From Pseudomonas sp. GR 6-02 (GTDB taxonomy: Bacteria > Pseudomonadota > Gammaproteobacteria > Pseudomonadales > Pseudomonadaceae): a DNA stretch of 64,000 bases. Of this stretch, positions 57,001-63,927 are shown piece after piece. The stretch spans positions 5,800,001 to 5,864,000 of the forward strand of contig NZ_CP011567.1 of the NCBI RefSeq assembly GCF_001655615.1, given 5' to 3'. The notes below the pieces were generated by a model. The model was given only the letters and a program-made list of their open reading frames with translations, ran no database searches and had not been told where the DNA came from. Each line of letters begins with the position of its first letter. Within the stretch, counting starts at the first letter, position 1. The position numbers and the translations under genes are program-made.

Positions 57001-57818
57001 CCAGCGAACGCGTGGCACTGGAGCATGAACTGCGACGCGCCATCGAGCGCAATGAGCTGTTTTTGTACTACCAACCCAAAATCAGCCTCAAGGATCATCG
57101 GCTGGTCGGTGCCGAAGCGCTGATTCGCTGGCATCACCCAACCTTTGGCGATGTGCCCCCCGAGCACTTCATTCCCCTGGCCGAAGAAAACGGCATGATC
57201 CTGCAAATCGGTGATTGGGTATTGGAGACTGCCTGCCAGCAGATGTACGAGTGGAATCAGGTCTATGAGTGCCTCGGCCCACTCTCGGTCAACCTGGCGG
57301 GCGCTCAATTACGCCAGCCGAACCTGCTCGGCCGGATCGAGCAATTGCTCAAGGACAACCGCCTCAAACCTGATTTTCTGCAACTGGAGATTACCGAAAA
57401 CTTCATCATGAGCCAGGCCGAAGAAGCGCTGACGGTCCTGCACCAACTCAAACGCCTGGGCGTGCAGCTGGCGATCGACGATTTCGGCACCGGTTATTCG
57501 TCCCTGAGCTACCTCAAACGCCTGCCGCTGGACATCCTCAAGATCGACCAGTCCTTCGTCCGCGGCTTGCCGGACGACCCGCACGACGCGGCGATTGTCC
57601 GCGCAATCATCGCCCTGGGCCGCAGCATGCAATTCACCGTCATCGCCGAAGGCGTCGAAACCCACGCCCAGCAACAATTCCTCACCGCCGAAGGCTGCGA
57701 ACAGATCCAGGGCTACATCGTCAGCCTGCCACTTTCCCCCGACGAATTCGCCGCGACGTTTCTTCGTATAGCCGTATCGGATTTTTCGGATAGCACAGCC
57801 GAGAAACCATCGCTATAA
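54072..57818 (+). CDS. rmcA: RmcA-like c-di-GMP sensor protein (VFT-PAS4-GGDEF-EAL)
   Basis: 1248-residue membrane protein. Signal peptide (about 1-22), SBP_bac_3 domain (about 30-255), membrane helix (GLPGLLLLIVVLAVVI), four PAS modules (about 310-835), GGDEF intact at 887-891 with an RxxD I-site (RDID, 878-881), and EAL intact at 1015-1017. Next to rpoD and of the same length class as P. aeruginosa RmcA (PA0575), which degrades c-di-GMP in response to phenazine redox state and arginine. I use ATG 54072. Confidence 0.9.
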   Translation: MPRWSTVLFLLSLMTWTATAGALTLTDEERSWLAAHPELRLGVDASWPPFEFRDDHGRYQGLAADYINVIRQRLAIKLTPIEPVSWTEVLQQAKQGKLDILPGIMSTPERQTYLSFTRPYLDFPIVILAHVGGPQPRKLKDLYGLKIAVVENYAPHELLRTQHPDLNLVAMPNVSSALQALATDAVDAVVGDLASSVWSLRQLKLEGLYVSGETPYRYQLAMAVPPNDKLLVSILDKVLADMSPSEISAIQEHWVGNVLDHRTFWSDVLMYGLPGLLLLIVVLAVVIRINRRLSSEIARRVDLEQELRSSEYHYRGLVESLSAIAWEAQISDYTYSYVSPHAQDLLGYPLSHWLIPGFWRNIIHPADLTRAQAFCDREVAAGRDHSVDYRVITADGRCLWVRDIVSLIEHGREPVLRGLMIDISEAKRTEEALRLSEQKFASVFQQCPDILVIARLSDGCLLEVNEAFEEQIGLKAEDVIGQTATDLNIWGVPGVGPGLLQRLQAGSIRNLEMPFRRNNGQVFTGLISAEPFDLDTTPALVVVVRDISQLKETQQQLQTSEEKFAKAFHASPDGLLLSRQSDGLLLEVNEGFSRITGFNSAMSVDRSALDLGIWVNLNERKQMLELLHRDGFVRDFSCHIRRKDGQIRLCEVSSRPLPIGDEDCMLTIARDITERHLMQEKLQQAATVFESTAEGVLITDTQQHISAVNRAFTEITGYSETEALGHTPRLLASGLHDSAFYAAMWHQLTAEGHWQGEISNRRKNGELYPSWLTISAVRNRDKLITHFVAVFADISSLKHAQAKLDYQAHHDPLTGLPNRTLFESRLLTALNNQQENGGQGAVLFLDLDRFKHINDSLGHPVGDLLLKGIAVRLKEQLRDIDTVARLGGDEFIILLPGLQQASDADNIATKLLNCFSAPFQAGEHEFFISASIGTSLYPKDGCDVATLVKNADAAMYRSKAKGRNRVESYTRDLTAQASERVALEHELRRAIERNELFLYYQPKISLKDHRLVGAEALIRWHHPTFGDVPPEHFIPLAEENGMILQIGDWVLETACQQMYEWNQVYECLGPLSVNLAGAQLRQPNLLGRIEQLLKDNRLKPDFLQLEITENFIMSQAEEALTVLHQLKRLGVQLAIDDFGTGYSSLSYLKRLPLDILKIDQSFVRGLPDDPHDAAIVRAIIALGRSMQFTVIAEGVETHAQQQFLTAEGCEQIQGYIVSLPLSPDEFAATFLRIAVSDFSDSTAEKPSL

Positions 57819-57819
57819 T
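57814..57819 (+). promoter_or_regulatory. tRNA-Ile2 -10 box overlapping the rmcA stop
   Basis: TATAAT at 57814-57819 contains the rmcA stop TAA (57816-57818). It is followed by a GC-rich discriminator (CCGCGGCC), typical of stable RNA promoters. The -35 region inside rmcA is weak (TAGCAC). Confidence 0.55.
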
Positions 57820-57833
57820 CCGCGGCCTACTGA

Positions 57834-57910
57834 GGGCCTATAGCTCAGTTGGTTAGAGCAGAGGACTCATAATCCTTTGGTCCACGGTTCAAGTCCGTGT
57901 GGGCCCACCA
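57834..57910 (+). tRNA. tRNA-Ile2 (anticodon CAU)
   Basis: 77 nt cloverleaf with encoded CCA. Acceptor stem GGGCCTA / TGGGCCC, anticodon loop CTCATAA, T arm CACGGTTCAAGTCCGTG. The C4-G69 and C5-G68 pairs are the positive determinants known for TilS (lysidine), so I call Ile2 rather than elongator Met, whose acceptor stem usually carries U4-A69. Confidence 0.88.
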
Positions 57911-57915
57911 ACTCC

Positions 57916-57938
57916 AAAGCCGCGCATTGCGCGGCTTT
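57916..57938 (+). terminator. tRNA terminator hairpin
   Basis: AAAGCCGCGC..GCGCGGCTTT with a 3-base loop right after the tRNA. Ends the tRNA transcript. Confidence 0.75.
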
Positions 57939-58046
57939 CGCGTTTCTGGCTGGTCCACCACAGATACAGTCCCAGGGTCCAAGGGTACAATTCAGGTACA
58001 GTGCTGGTTCGCCAGCCGCCAAGGCGCTTCAAGGAGGTGCCTTGGC

Positions 58047-58410
58047 CTACAGGTCATCCTCTGGATTGCGCAACAGCCGCAACTCACCGCGTGCAACCTC
58101 ATCCGGCACCGCGAAGGAGTACCGTCCCAGCATAGTGCCCAGCTCCAACGCAGCTGACATCTCCCGAGCACGATCATACTGATCGTAAGCCGAATCCAGG
58201 TCGAAGCTATTGTTCTCTTGCTTCAGGTCCCACAGCACACTTTCGGACGCCGAATGAGCCGTCGCTGTTGCCGCTGACCGAAAACTGACCTTGCGGGGGT
58301 GCGGTAGCTGGCGATGAGACCCGTGCAGACGTCAAATTCCCTGGGGGCCTCACATCAAAGACGGTTTGCATCTTAGTCACCGCTTGTAGAAAATCATCGT
58401 CTTTTTGCAC
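58047..58410 (-). pseudogene. Frame-disrupted hypothetical ORF
   Basis: Two adjoining minus-strand frames form one plausible coding run. The first (from about 58410 or ATG 58371) ends GQFSVSGNSDGSFGV, and the next frame continues SESVLWDLKQENN and ends GELRLLRNPEDDL at 58047. Joining needs one frame change near 58246. The acidic downstream part (63 residues from 58238) could also be a separate small gene. I do not recognise the family. It lies between tRNA-Ile2 and a divergent glycine-rich gene. Confidence 0.4.
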
Positions 58411-58424
58411 GAATGGATACGCGC

Positions 58425-58925
58425 ATGAAGTTCGAGAAGACCACGCAGTACAGGTCCGAGGAAGGGATCGTCTTCAATCTGTCTCAAATCACCCTCATGG
58501 AAAGCGACCGAGGTCGCCTGCGCGAGCTGCACTTTGGCGAAGCAAAACGCGCCCATTACCAAGTCAACAGCTTAGTCGTCGATATGTACGACCGAATGCA
58601 GGCTCGAAACCTGCCATGCCTGCTGACAGTCTGCATTTCCAATCCCCTCACCCGGCAGCAGGCCGATGCTATCAGCACTATGCGCGGCAACGTCGCCAAG
58701 GGAATTGCTGCGGCCTCAGGTGGCGTTGCAGGGAAGGTAGGTGCGTTGGGCGGGCCGCTCATTGGCTGGGCTTCAGGTGCAGTCGTGACGACAGGTGTCA
58801 ACTGGTACCTCAAAGGGGCCCTGCCGAACCTGCATGCAGGTGACGTGCTGGTCAGCATCGAGGGAGAGGTCCATGGCGGGATTGGCCCACAGCGCTCTGT
58901 CGTGACGCTGGTCATCAAGGTCTGA
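58425..58925 (+). CDS. Hypothetical protein with glycine-rich hydrophobic segment
   Basis: 166 residues from ATG 58425 (58413 is an alternative). N-terminal polar half (residues 1-85), a glycine-rich stretch 88-131 (SGGVAGKVGALGGPLIGW) that could form a membrane hairpin or glycine zipper, and a short beta-like tail. Not recognised. Followed 10 bases later by a small membrane protein, so probably a two-gene unit. Confidence 0.6.
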   Translation: MKFEKTTQYRSEEGIVFNLSQITLMESDRGRLRELHFGEAKRAHYQVNSLVVDMYDRMQARNLPCLLTVCISNPLTRQQADAISTMRGNVAKGIAAASGGVAGKVGALGGPLIGWASGAVVTTGVNWYLKGALPNLHAGDVLVSIEGEVHGGIGPQRSVVTLVIKV

Positions 58926-58935
58926 GGAACTGCAC

Positions 58936-59178
58936 ATGCCCTACATCATGCAAACTATCGTCCTTCTGGTGCTGGGCGCGATCCTCGTTCAGTTTCTGAA
59001 ACCGTACCCGTTGCGCAAGTGGCTGGGTTTGACGCTGCTGGCAACGGGCTTGGTCAGCATCTTCAAGGTTGGTGAGCAGCAGGTGCTGGGCTTTGACCTG
59101 GAACTGCTAGCACTGCTGGCCGTGCCGCTGGGCGTGGTGCTTTTCCTGACGCGGCGGCGGTTCACGGAGGGGGACTGA
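58936..59178 (+). CDS. Small membrane protein, unknown
   Basis: 80 residues, three hydrophobic segments (about 5-22, 30-46, 55-72) ending in RRRFTEGD. Follows the glycine-rich gene by 10 bases with a GAGGAACTG ribosome-binding region. Function not recognised; a partner or immunity protein role is only a guess. Confidence 0.6.
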   Translation: MPYIMQTIVLLVLGAILVQFLKPYPLRKWLGLTLLATGLVSIFKVGEQQVLGFDLELLALLAVPLGVVLFLTRRRFTEGD

Positions 59179-59234
59179 AGCCCTGGCACGATTTCTCGGT
59201 GCCGTCTCTGACCCAAAATCATATGGGACAACAG

Positions 59235-59257
59235 TCGATCAACAGCGCGTTGATCGA
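59235..59257. other. Inverted repeat downstream of the small membrane protein
   Basis: TCGATCAAC-agcgc-GTTGATCGA, 9-base perfect arms. No T run. The 290-base stretch 59179-59468 holds no gene; a second inverted repeat GCCGCCA..TGGCGGC (59334-59368) encloses ATCA/TGAT. Unknown role; could be mobile-element remnants. Confidence 0.45.
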
Positions 59258-59468
59258 TGATCTTAGCGTTGGACCTTGCCGGTGGATTGGGGGTTACTTT
59301 GAACATACTGGTAACTCCTAACGTTGGTTAGATGCCGCCAAAATCACTGCTAAATGATCGGTGGCGGCTGTAACGCAGGCCAGGTGCGTCGGAAATGTGT
59401 AATGCCACATTGACCAGCCTTGCCAACTCTGCGGGCGCGGCCTAATTCTGATCCTAGACAGCACGGAT

Positions 59469-59633
59469 CTAGCGCACATGAAAGGTCACCTGGGCCAGCG
59501 CGGCGCCGAGCCCGAACGGCAGTAGTATCGCTCGGGTCGCGGTGGGGGCCGGGCTACGCATGTCTTCAGCCAAAGCAGCCACGTCTCGGTGCAACTGTTC
59601 AATGCTGGCTTGAGTCGTGGGAGGTAAGGACAT
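59469..59633 (-). CDS. Small hypothetical ORF (54 residues)
   Basis: Reading the minus strand from ATG 59633 gives MSLPPTTQASIEQLHRDVAA, a helical N-terminal segment, then a Pro/Ala linker and a short hydrophobic end (AILLPFGLGAALAQ). It has AGGAAG seven bases before the start. Resembles small phage-like membrane proteins; not recognised. The 238-base stretch upstream (59634-59871) has no clear gene; it contains a 7-base inverted repeat GCGGACG/CGTCCGC at 59731-59760. Confidence 0.45.
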   Translation of the reverse strand: MSLPPTTQASIEQLHRDVAALAEDMRSPAPTATRAILLPFGLGAALAQVTFHVR

Positions 59634-59871
59634 ACAGCGTCTTCCTGTCGGGATCAGATCGCGCCTTGTGCGCGGCTCCGAGGCGGGTCGTGCGTCATTT
59701 TTCCTGCCTGTCGTCTAGGTTATATTTTGCGCGGACGGCGGGTTATCGGATGACGTCCGCCAAGGTTGTAGGCAAACTCCGAGAATTGCGTAATGGGCGC
59801 ATTTGGGCACTTTTCCGCCTTGTTGGGCTTTTTTTCGACGGGATACTCTCCGGACGTCGCTGCCAATCAGC

Positions 59872-60516
59872 TTACGTCCAAACACCCAATGAAGGGATCG
59901 CCTGCACCGGCTGCAACCGCTCAAGCACTTCCCCCGTCAACACAACCTCATACGTATCCGCCGGCCGCCCCCACTGCTCCACAATGACCATGCGCTCCAC
60001 CAAAAGCCCCGCCAATCCAGTAATCGTATCGGCCAACACCTCGACGATTTCTTGAGTGCGCAACCACAAGCGATCATTAATGTCTGTCAGCTCAGCAATG
60101 ATGCGATCAGACGACGCTGGGTCCGTATCGGGATAGGCGATATTTCGAAGCAAGTACCGCAACTCTCTTATTTTTGCGTGATCCTGCTCCGCTCCAAACT
60201 CTCCTTTCAGGATGGCTGCCGCTTTCGACTTATCGACGCGTTTCTCGGGCGAGTGCTTTGCAGGCAAGGTCTGCGCCATGGCGCCAGCGAAGAGGACCAT
60301 TATCCGGGCTTCCAAATGTTCCTTCATGGCGTCGAGCGACGAAATGGACCGCGTCAAGGTAATGGAGGCCCCGCCATGATGCGTCAGGCCCATGGTCACT
60401 TTCAGGGTCACATCACCCGTTTCAAAACCCAGGGCTCGGGCTACGACGTAATGCCCCATTTCGTGATTGGCAATCTGCAGTGCATAGTCGCGCAGAGCCG
60501 CAGGCATGCTCTTCAT
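59872..60516 (-). CDS. Orphan FtsH-like M41 metallopeptidase domain
   Basis: 214-residue protein with the zinc site HEMGH at 18-22, and EFGAEQDHAKI whose Asp (D112) fits the third ligand of FtsH (GAEND motif). Block RIMVLFAGAMAQTL matches the FtsH helix between them. There is no AAA+ ATPase part, so it is a stand-alone peptidase or a regulatory mimic. Start ATG 60516 after GAGGGG. Diverges from the Lrp-type gene. Part of the patch behind tRNA-Ile2. Confidence 0.75.
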   Translation of the reverse strand: MKSMPAALRDYALQIANHEMGHYVVARALGFETGDVTLKVTMGLTHHGGASITLTRSISSLDAMKEHLEARIMVLFAGAMAQTLPAKHSPEKRVDKSKAAAILKGEFGAEQDHAKIRELRYLLRNIAYPDTDPASSDRIIAELTDINDRLWLRTQEIVEVLADTITGLAGLLVERMVIVEQWGRPADTYEVVLTGEVLERLQPVQAIPSLGVWT

Positions 60517-60654
60517 TTCGATCCCCTCGCTTCACAGCCCCTGGTTGCGCATTCGACTACGAGTGACAATTTGTGTCCATCCAATTAACCCGTTGAGGGC
60601 ATGGACTGCCTGTAATATGCCTGCCCATTGCTCTGTACCGCTGGAGATACCCCT

Positions 60655-61116
60655 TTGCCTGACACTCGCCCGCCCGTTCTCGACGAAATCGACCGCCAAT
60701 TGATCGCCGCCTTGCAGATCAATGCCCGTGAAAGTGTGGCCATGCTTGCCCGGCAACTGGGCATCGCCCGGACCACCGTTACTTCGCGCCTGGCCCGGTT
60801 GGAAAAGGCCAAGGTGATCACCGGTTACGGTGTGCGACTGGGTCAGCGTGTGGTGGATGGCGGATTGCAGGCTTACGTCGGGATTACGGTGCAACCGAGG
60901 TCTGGCAAGGAAGTGCTGCGACGACTTAGCGCCATGGCTCAGGTGCAGCAGCTGTGTGCGGTGAGTGGCGAGTTTGATTATGTGGCGTGGTTGCGCACCG
61001 ATTCGCCGGAGCAGCTGGATCAGTTGCTGGATCAGATCGGCAGTGTGGATGGGGTGGAGAAAACGACGACTTCGATCATCCTGAGCAGCAAGATTGATCG
61101 GGGGCAGCCGGTTTGA
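60655..61116 (+). CDS. Lrp/AsnC family regulator
   Basis: 153 residues from TTG 60655 with GGAG eight bases upstream. N-terminal HTH (LDEIDRQLIAALQINARESV, LARQLGIARTTVTSRL) and a C-terminal RAM ligand domain. Precedes davBA, as in P. putida where an AsnC-type gene sits next to davB. Likely controls lysine catabolism. Confidence 0.88.
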   Translation: MPDTRPPVLDEIDRQLIAALQINARESVAMLARQLGIARTTVTSRLARLEKAKVITGYGVRLGQRVVDGGLQAYVGITVQPRSGKEVLRRLSAMAQVQQLCAVSGEFDYVAWLRTDSPEQLDQLLDQIGSVDGVEKTTTSIILSSKIDRGQPV

Positions 61117-61149
61117 ATTTCTGCCGGTAGGTCTTCGGTGTCTGGTCGG

Positions 61150-61176
61150 GCCTCTTCGCAGGCAGCCTCGCTCCTA
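61150..61176. repeat. REP-type fragment
   Basis: CTCTTCGCAGGCAGCCTCGCTCCTA resembles a degenerate REP half, just before the inverted repeat upstream of davB. Confidence 0.4.
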
Positions 61177-61204
61177 CAATATGTAGTGATAAATCGTCAT
61201 ATTG
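61177..61204. promoter_or_regulatory. Candidate Lrp-type operator upstream of davB
   Basis: CAATATG (61177-61183) and CATATTG (61198-61204) form a perfect inverted repeat with 14 bases between, centre spacing 21 bases (two helical turns), in an AT-rich 214-base gap between the regulator gene and davB. Seen directly; regulatory use inferred. Confidence 0.45.
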
Positions 61205-61330
61205 ATAAAATAATTAGCAAAACGACGACACATTGCGTCTTATTAACGTGTTCTACGCTCTCTAGAATGGCTGCCATCTTTTCCTATACTCAGACGCGCA
61301 TCCTGCGTCGGGTCGCCAGCAAGGTCAGCC

Positions 61331-63013
61331 ATGAACAAGAACAATCGCCATCCTGCAGACGGTAAAAAACCAGTCACTATTTTCGGCCCGGACTTTCCTT
61401 TCGCCTTCGACGACTGGATCGAGCACCCGGCCGGGCTGGGCAGCATTCCAGCGCACAATCACGGCGCCGAAGTGGCGATTGTCGGGGCTGGCATTGCCGG
61501 TCTGGTGGCCGCCTATGAACTGATGAAACTGGGCCTCAAACCTGTCGTCTACGAAGCCTCGAAAATGGGCGGTCGTCTGCGCTCCCAGGCGTTCAACGGT
61601 GCCGAAGGCATCATCGCCGAGCTCGGCGGCATGCGCTTCCCGGTGTCGTCCACTGCGTTTTATCACTACGTCGACAAACTCGGCCTCGAGACCAAGCCCT
61701 TCCCGAACCCGCTGACCCCCGCGTCTGGCAGCACGGTGATCGATCTGGAAGGCAAAACCCATTACGCACAGAAACTGGCGGATCTTCCTGCACTGTTCCA
61801 GGAAGTCGCTGACGCCTGGGCCGATGCCCTGGAAGACGGTTCGCGCTTCGGCGAGATCCAGCAGGCGATCCGCGATCGCGACGTGCCGCGCCTCAAGGAA
61901 TTGTGGAACACCTTGGTGCCGTTGTGGGACGACCGCACGTTCTACGATTTCGTCGCCACCTCCAAAGCCTTCGCCAAGCTCTCCTTCCATCACCGCGAAG
62001 TGTTCGGCCAGGTCGGTTTCGGCACCGGTGGCTGGGACTCGGACTTCCCCAACTCGATGCTGGAAATCTTCCGCGTGGTGATGACCAACTGCGACGATCA
62101 CCAGCACCTGGTGGTCGGCGGCGTGGAACAAGTGCCGCAAGGCATCTGGCGCCATGTGCCGGAGCGTTGCGTGCACTGGCCGGAAGGCACCAGCCTCAGC
62201 TCGCTGCACAACGGCGCACCGCGTACCGGCGTGAAGAAAATTGCCCACGCGGCAGGCGGCCGTTTTGCGGTCACCGACAACTGGGGCGACACCCGCGAAT
62301 ACGCAGCGGTGCTGACCACTTGCCAGAGCTGGCTGCTGACCACCCAGATCGAATGCGACGAGAGCCTGTTCTCGCAAAAGATGTGGATGGCCCTGGACCG
62401 TACCCGCTACATGCAGTCGTCGAAAACTTTCGTGATGGTCGACCGCCCGTTCTGGAAGGACAAAGACCCGGAAACCGGCCGCGACCTGATGAGCATGACC
62501 CTCACTGATCGCCTGACCCGTGGCACGTACTTGTTCGATAACGGCGACGACAAGCCTGGGGTGATTTGCCTGTCGTACTCATGGATGAGCGACGCCCTGA
62601 AAATGCTTCCACAGCCAGTGGAAAAGCGCGTGAAGCTGGCGCTGGATGCGTTGAAGAAGATCTACCCGAAAGTCGACATCGCCGCGCGGATCATCGGCGA
62701 TCCGATCACCGTGTCGTGGGAAGCCGACCCGCATTTCCTCGGGGCCTTCAAGGGCGCCCTGCCCGGTCACTACCGCTACAACCAGCGCATGTACGCGCAC
62801 TTCATGCAGGACGACATGCCGCCCGAGCAACGCGGGATTTTCATCGCCGGCGATGACGTTTCATGGACACCGGCGTGGGTTGAAGGCGCGGTGCAGACCT
62901 CGCTCAACGCGGTGTGGGGCATCATGAAACACTTCGGCGGTGAAACTCACGCTGAAAACCCGGGTCCAGGAGATGTGTTCAACGAGATCGGTCCGATCGC
63001 CCTGCCCGAGTAA
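61331..63013 (+). CDS. davB: L-lysine 2-monooxygenase
   Basis: 560-residue FAD amine oxidase-fold enzyme that converts L-lysine to 5-aminovaleramide with CO2 release. FAD-binding GAGIAG at 52-57, GGRLRSQAF and late FIAGDDVSWTPAWVEGAVQ. Length and sequence match P. putida DavB (formerly annotated tryptophan 2-monooxygenase). Followed by davA 12 bases later. Confidence 0.93.
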   Translation: MNKNNRHPADGKKPVTIFGPDFPFAFDDWIEHPAGLGSIPAHNHGAEVAIVGAGIAGLVAAYELMKLGLKPVVYEASKMGGRLRSQAFNGAEGIIAELGGMRFPVSSTAFYHYVDKLGLETKPFPNPLTPASGSTVIDLEGKTHYAQKLADLPALFQEVADAWADALEDGSRFGEIQQAIRDRDVPRLKELWNTLVPLWDDRTFYDFVATSKAFAKLSFHHREVFGQVGFGTGGWDSDFPNSMLEIFRVVMTNCDDHQHLVVGGVEQVPQGIWRHVPERCVHWPEGTSLSSLHNGAPRTGVKKIAHAAGGRFAVTDNWGDTREYAAVLTTCQSWLLTTQIECDESLFSQKMWMALDRTRYMQSSKTFVMVDRPFWKDKDPETGRDLMSMTLTDRLTRGTYLFDNGDDKPGVICLSYSWMSDALKMLPQPVEKRVKLALDALKKIYPKVDIAARIIGDPITVSWEADPHFLGAFKGALPGHYRYNQRMYAHFMQDDMPPEQRGIFIAGDDVSWTPAWVEGAVQTSLNAVWGIMKHFGGETHAENPGPGDVFNEIGPIALPE

Positions 63014-63025
63014 GAGGAATCCGAA

Positions 63026-63820
63026 ATGCGCGTAGCCCTTTACCAATGTCCACCGCTGCCCCTGGATGTCGCAGGCAACCTGCAACGCCTGCATCAACTG
63101 GCGCTGGAGGCCAAGGGCGCGGATTTGCTGGTGGTGCCGGAGATGTTCCTGACCGGCTACAACATCGGCATAGACGCCGTCAGCGTGCTGGCGGAGGTGC
63201 ACAACGGTGAATCGGCGCAGCAAATCGCGCGCATCGCCAAGGCAGCCGGGATCGCCATTCTGTATGGCTACCCCGAGCGTACCGAGGATGGGCAGATCTA
63301 CAACGCCGTGCAGTTGATCGACGCCCATGGCGAGCGGCTGTGCAACTACCGCAAGACTCATCTGTTCGGTGACCTCGATCACTCGATGTTCAGCCCCGGG
63401 TCGGATGAGTTTCCGTTGGTTGAACTCAATGGCTGGAAGCTTGGCTTTTTGATCTGCTACGACCTGGAGTTCCCGGAAAACGCCCGGCGTCTGGCGTTGG
63501 CCGGTGCCGAGCTGATCCTGGTGCCGACGGCGAACATGATTCCCTACGATTTCATCGCCGACGTCACCGTCCGCGCCCGGGCCTTCGAAAACCAGTGTTA
63601 TGTGGCTTACGCCAACTACTGTGGGAGCGAGGGCGAGATCCAGTATTGCGGCCAGAGCAGCATCGCCGCGCCGGATGGCAGCCGTATCGCCCAGGCCGGT
63701 CTTGATGAAGCGCTGATTGTCGGTGAGCTGGATCGCCAGCTGATGATCGATTCCCGCGCAGCCAATCGCTACTTCCTCGATCGCCGTCCCGAGCTTTACG
63801 ACGCGCTGAACAAGCGCTGA
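63026..63820 (+). CDS. davA: 5-aminovaleramide amidohydrolase (delta-aminovaleramidase)
   Basis: 264-residue carbon-nitrogen hydrolase. Catalytic triad E39 (VVPEMFLTGYN), K110 (YRKTHLFGD) and C144 (LICYDLEFP). Hydrolyses 5-aminovaleramide to 5-aminovalerate and ammonia. Co-transcribed with davB. Confidence 0.92.
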   Translation: MRVALYQCPPLPLDVAGNLQRLHQLALEAKGADLLVVPEMFLTGYNIGIDAVSVLAEVHNGESAQQIARIAKAAGIAILYGYPERTEDGQIYNAVQLIDAHGERLCNYRKTHLFGDLDHSMFSPGSDEFPLVELNGWKLGFLICYDLEFPENARRLALAGAELILVPTANMIPYDFIADVTVRARAFENQCYVAYANYCGSEGEIQYCGQSSIAAPDGSRIAQAGLDEALIVGELDRQLMIDSRAANRYFLDRRPELYDALNKR

Positions 63821-63825
63821 TCCAC

Positions 63826-63889
63826 TTAGGGGGCGTTCTCAATATGTTTCCCCGGCGCAGTGTGGAAACTCATTGAGAACGCCCCCTAA
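63826..63889. repeat. 26-base inverted repeat between davA and pqqF
   Basis: TTAGGGGGCGTTCTCAATAT..TTTCC and its near-perfect reverse complement (two mismatches) enclose a 12-base centre. No T run. The TTA/TAA flanks and the lack of a gene suggest either a tiny MITE-like remnant or a strong stem-loop ending davBA mRNA. Confidence 0.6.
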
Positions 63890-63927
63890 TCCGCTAGCAT
63901 TAGCGCTTCTCTGTTCTGGAAGTGCTC

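Noticed and set aside
57834..57910. Elongator tRNA-Met call
   Set aside because: Same anticodon, but the acceptor stem has C4-G69 and C5-G68, as required for lysidine modification, so Ile2 is preferred.
57911..58046. Integrase remnant behind tRNA-Ile2
   Set aside because: Looked for a tyrosine recombinase motif and for a repeat of the tRNA 3' end; neither was seen.
59420..60055. 211-codon plus-strand ORF in the accessory patch
   Set aside because: Composition is Arg/Pro/Ser-rich, has no family features, and it overlaps the M41-like gene and the 54-residue ORF on the other strand.
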